NCBI GenBank assembly: GCA_001418405.1
Contig: LIQL01000024.1
Span: forward strand, 1 to 33,432
From: Streptomyces diastatochromogenes
Lineage (GTDB): Bacteria > Actinomycetota > Actinomycetes > Streptomycetales > Streptomycetaceae
Length of the DNA: 33,432 nucleotides
Reading direction: 5' to 3'
The translations under genes were made by a program, and so were the position numbers. The notes beneath the pieces are model-generated. The model searched no databases, was not told the DNA's origin, and was given only the letters and a program-made list of their open reading frames with translations. Numbering within the stretch: the first letter of the stretch is position 1; the number at the start of each line of letters is the position of its first letter. This document shows positions 32,085-33,432 of the stretch, one piece after another.

Positions 32085-32822
32085 ATGCCGGGCGGCAGGC
32101 TCACCCAGCAGGAACGCCAACAGATCTCACTGGGGCTCGCCGACGGCCTCGCCTACGCCGAGATCGCCCGCCGTCTCGACCGCCCCACCTCGACCGTCAC
32201 CCGCGAAGTGATGCGCAACGGCGGCCCCACCGCCTACCGCGCCGAACTCGCCCACCGCGCCACCGAACACCGCGCCCAACGCCGCAGGCACCCCACGCCC
32301 CACGGCCCCGACGCGCCCCCGCAGGCCCACGGGCGCGACCCCGAAGCGGTACGCGCGTACGAGGAGACGTTCACCACGGTCCTGATCCAATCGGGCACCC
32401 CCAAGATGAGCGCCCGGGTGCTGACCTGCCTGTGCACCAGCGACACCGGCAGCCTCACCGCCGCCGAGCTCGTCCAACGCCTCCACGTCAGCCCGGCATC
32501 CGTCTCCAAGGCCATCGCGTTCCTCGAAAGCCAGGACCTGGTCCGCCGCGAGCGCGACGACCGCCGGCGCGAGCGCTACGTCGTCGACGACGACGTCTGG
32601 TACCAATCGATGATGGCCAGCGTCCGCGGCACCGCCCACCTGGCCGAAACCGCACGCCAAGGCGTCAGCGTCCTCGGCCCCGACACCCCGGCCGCCACCC
32701 GCCTGGAAAACATCGCCCGCTTCGTGGACCACGTCTCCGAAAGCATCGCCCGCGCCGCCGACGAAGCCCGCGACCTGCTCCACGCGCAACCCGAGCAGGC
32801 CCGGGGCACGTCCACCCGGTAG
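32085..32822 (+). CDS. GbsR/MarR-like regulator with an extra N-terminal helix-turn-helix
   Basis: 245-aa protein with two DNA-binding parts. Residues 1-65 resemble the IS30-type HTH_38 module: LTQQERQQISLGLADGLAYA, EIARRLDRPTSTVTREVMRN and RAELAHRATEHRAQRRR. A Pro/His-rich linker follows. Residues about 85-175 form a GbsR/MarR-type winged helix: VLIQSGTPKMSARVLTCLCT, LTAAELVQRLHVSPASVSKA and the wing LVRRERDDRRRERYVV. The C-terminal part is a long helix (NIARFVDHVSESIARAADEA), probably for dimers. The ATG at 32085 has AAGGAGG five bases upstream. It is divergent from the DUF4097/hydrolase gene; with two DNA-binding modules it could well occupy the multi-site array between them. Confidence 0.9.
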   Translation: MPGGRLTQQERQQISLGLADGLAYAEIARRLDRPTSTVTREVMRNGGPTAYRAELAHRATEHRAQRRRHPTPHGPDAPPQAHGRDPEAVRAYEETFTTVLIQSGTPKMSARVLTCLCTSDTGSLTAAELVQRLHVSPASVSKAIAFLESQDLVRRERDDRRRERYVVDDDVWYQSMMASVRGTAHLAETARQGVSVLGPDTPAATRLENIARFVDHVSESIARAADEARDLLHAQPEQARGTSTR

Positions 32823-32859
32823 GCGGGGCCGTACGCGCACCACACCACCGGCCAGCGAC

Positions 32860-32895
32860 AGGGGCGGGGAGGCAGCACCCTGCCTCCCCGCCCCT
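32860..32895. terminator. Bidirectional terminator hairpin
   Basis: Perfect 16-bp arms, aggggcggggaggcag (32860-32875) and ctgcctccccgcccct (32880-32895), with the four-base loop cacc, between the converging regulator gene and the last gene of the window. Confidence 0.88.
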
Positions 32896-32930
32896 ACTCC
32901 CCCGCGGGATCGCCGTACCCGGCGGGACTA

Positions 32931-33432
32931 CTACCTGGCGCGGATCGCGAACGGCAGCGACCGGTAGGAGAGCGACGTGTCACCGTTGCCCACCGACAGG
33001 CCCGCCTCCACCTTGGCCACGGGAGCGTCCGGCGCGACCGCCAGCCGCAACCGGTAGACGGCCGTGGCGCCGGGGGCCAGCGGCTTCTTGGCGGTCGGGA
33101 CCAGTGCGGCGCTCATGCCGGGGTCGCAGCCGCTGGGCACCAACGGCACGTGCTGCCAGCCGCGTTCGGGCACGTACTGCTGCAGCACCAGGTCCTTGGG
33201 GGCCACGAAGCGGTCACCGCCCTGGCCGTAGGCGGAGAACCCGGCGTTGAGCTCCGGATAGGCCCGCTTGGTGGTGTTCTTGACCCTGAGGTCGAACTCC
33301 TTCGCCGCACCGCCGCGCACCAGGCCGGCACCGTCCGACCACCCCGTGACGCCGGTGGTGGGCCGGTCGACGACGGTGCTGCGCGTCGGCGCGCGGTAGG
33401 TGTGGCCGTGGCCGTCGTCGACCGGCCCACCA
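32931..33432 (-). CDS. C-terminal part of an unrecognised, probably exported protein
   Basis: The last 166 residues of a protein that begins beyond the right edge. The readable part starts PVDDGHGHTYRAPTRSTVVD and has a beta-sandwich-like domain (about 35-165): FDLRVKNTTKRAYPELNAGF, VLQQYVPERGWQHVPLVPSG, PLAPGATAVYRLRLAVAPD and KVEAGLSVGNGDTSLSYRSL. The strand pattern with 'NTT', 'LAPGAT' and 'RL' resembles domains that read as NEW3/CARDB-like or DUF11-like extracellular modules, but I cannot assign a family. The single Cys is in SGCDPG. Extracellular location is inferred from composition; the signal region is not in the window. Confidence 0.75.
   Translation of the reverse strand, partial: GGPVDDGHGHTYRAPTRSTVVDRPTTGVTGWSDGAGLVRGGAAKEFDLRVKNTTKRAYPELNAGFSAYGQGGDRFVAPKDLVLQQYVPERGWQHVPLVPSGCDPGMSAALVPTAKKPLAPGATAVYRLRLAVAPDAPVAKVEAGLSVGNGDTSLSYRSLPFAIRAR

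Overview
The window is high-GC actinobacterial DNA. Gene content (ArpA/ScbR-type receptor with an AfsA-type synthase, DUF4232 lipoprotein, Ada-AlkA fusion, many GTG starts, GTGA/ATGA stop-start overlaps) points to Streptomyces or a close Streptomycetaceae relative. It looks chromosomal and mostly ordinary in base use. No rRNA, tRNA, CRISPR array or insertion sequence was recognised.

Layout. (1) 1-6366, minus strand: operon for a group 1h (high-affinity, 'type 5') [NiFe]-hydrogenase. Order of transcription is hhyS, hhyL, a NifU-like protein, a DUF5947 protein, a DUF6084 protein, an unrecognised 465-aa protein and a maturation protease cut by the window edge. Every junction from hhyL onward is a 4-base stop/start overlap. 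(2) 6461-8188: terminator, DUF4232 lipoprotein with an 11-bp-periodic heptamer repeat upstream, then about 0.8 kb without a credible gene. (3) 8189-13944: gamma-butyrolactone module: a 14-TM MFS exporter with a three-repeat carboxypeptidase-regulatory-like tail, the receptor repressor, the AfsA-type synthase with an ARE-like site on its promoter, and an SDR reductase. (4) 13998-17751: DNA alkylation repair (ada-alkA and ogt), a 75-aa conserved protein and a cytochrome P450. (5) 17911-19721: lipoprotein and a sensor kinase with no response regulator beside it. (6) 19788-23498: glyoxylate/tartronate semialdehyde route (gcl, hyi, glxR), with the same 34-bp regulatory module in front of gcl and of hyi. 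(7) 23789-28689: soluble PAS histidine kinase, OmpR-type regulator, UDP-GlcNAc 2-epimerase, a processive membrane glycosyltransferase and a 57-aa protein; probably surface polysaccharide. (8) 28690-33432: loose, rearranged region with heptanucleotide tandem repeats, a small secreted repeat protein, fused fragments of an NmrA-type oxidoreductase and an AraC regulator, a serine hydrolase joined in frame to the head of a DUF4097 gene, a six-element CGTTGC/GCAACG operator array, a GbsR/MarR-like regulator and a partial unknown protein.

How the parts work together. Region 1 would oxidise trace H2 for electrons in non-growing cells or spores. Region 3 would make and sense a butyrolactone signal, possibly also controlling the exporter. 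Region 6 returns glyoxylate from purine or allantoin breakdown to glycerate. Region 8 looks like a place where broken genes have accumulated, and the hydrolase there seems to have taken over the promoter of a regulated DUF4097 gene.
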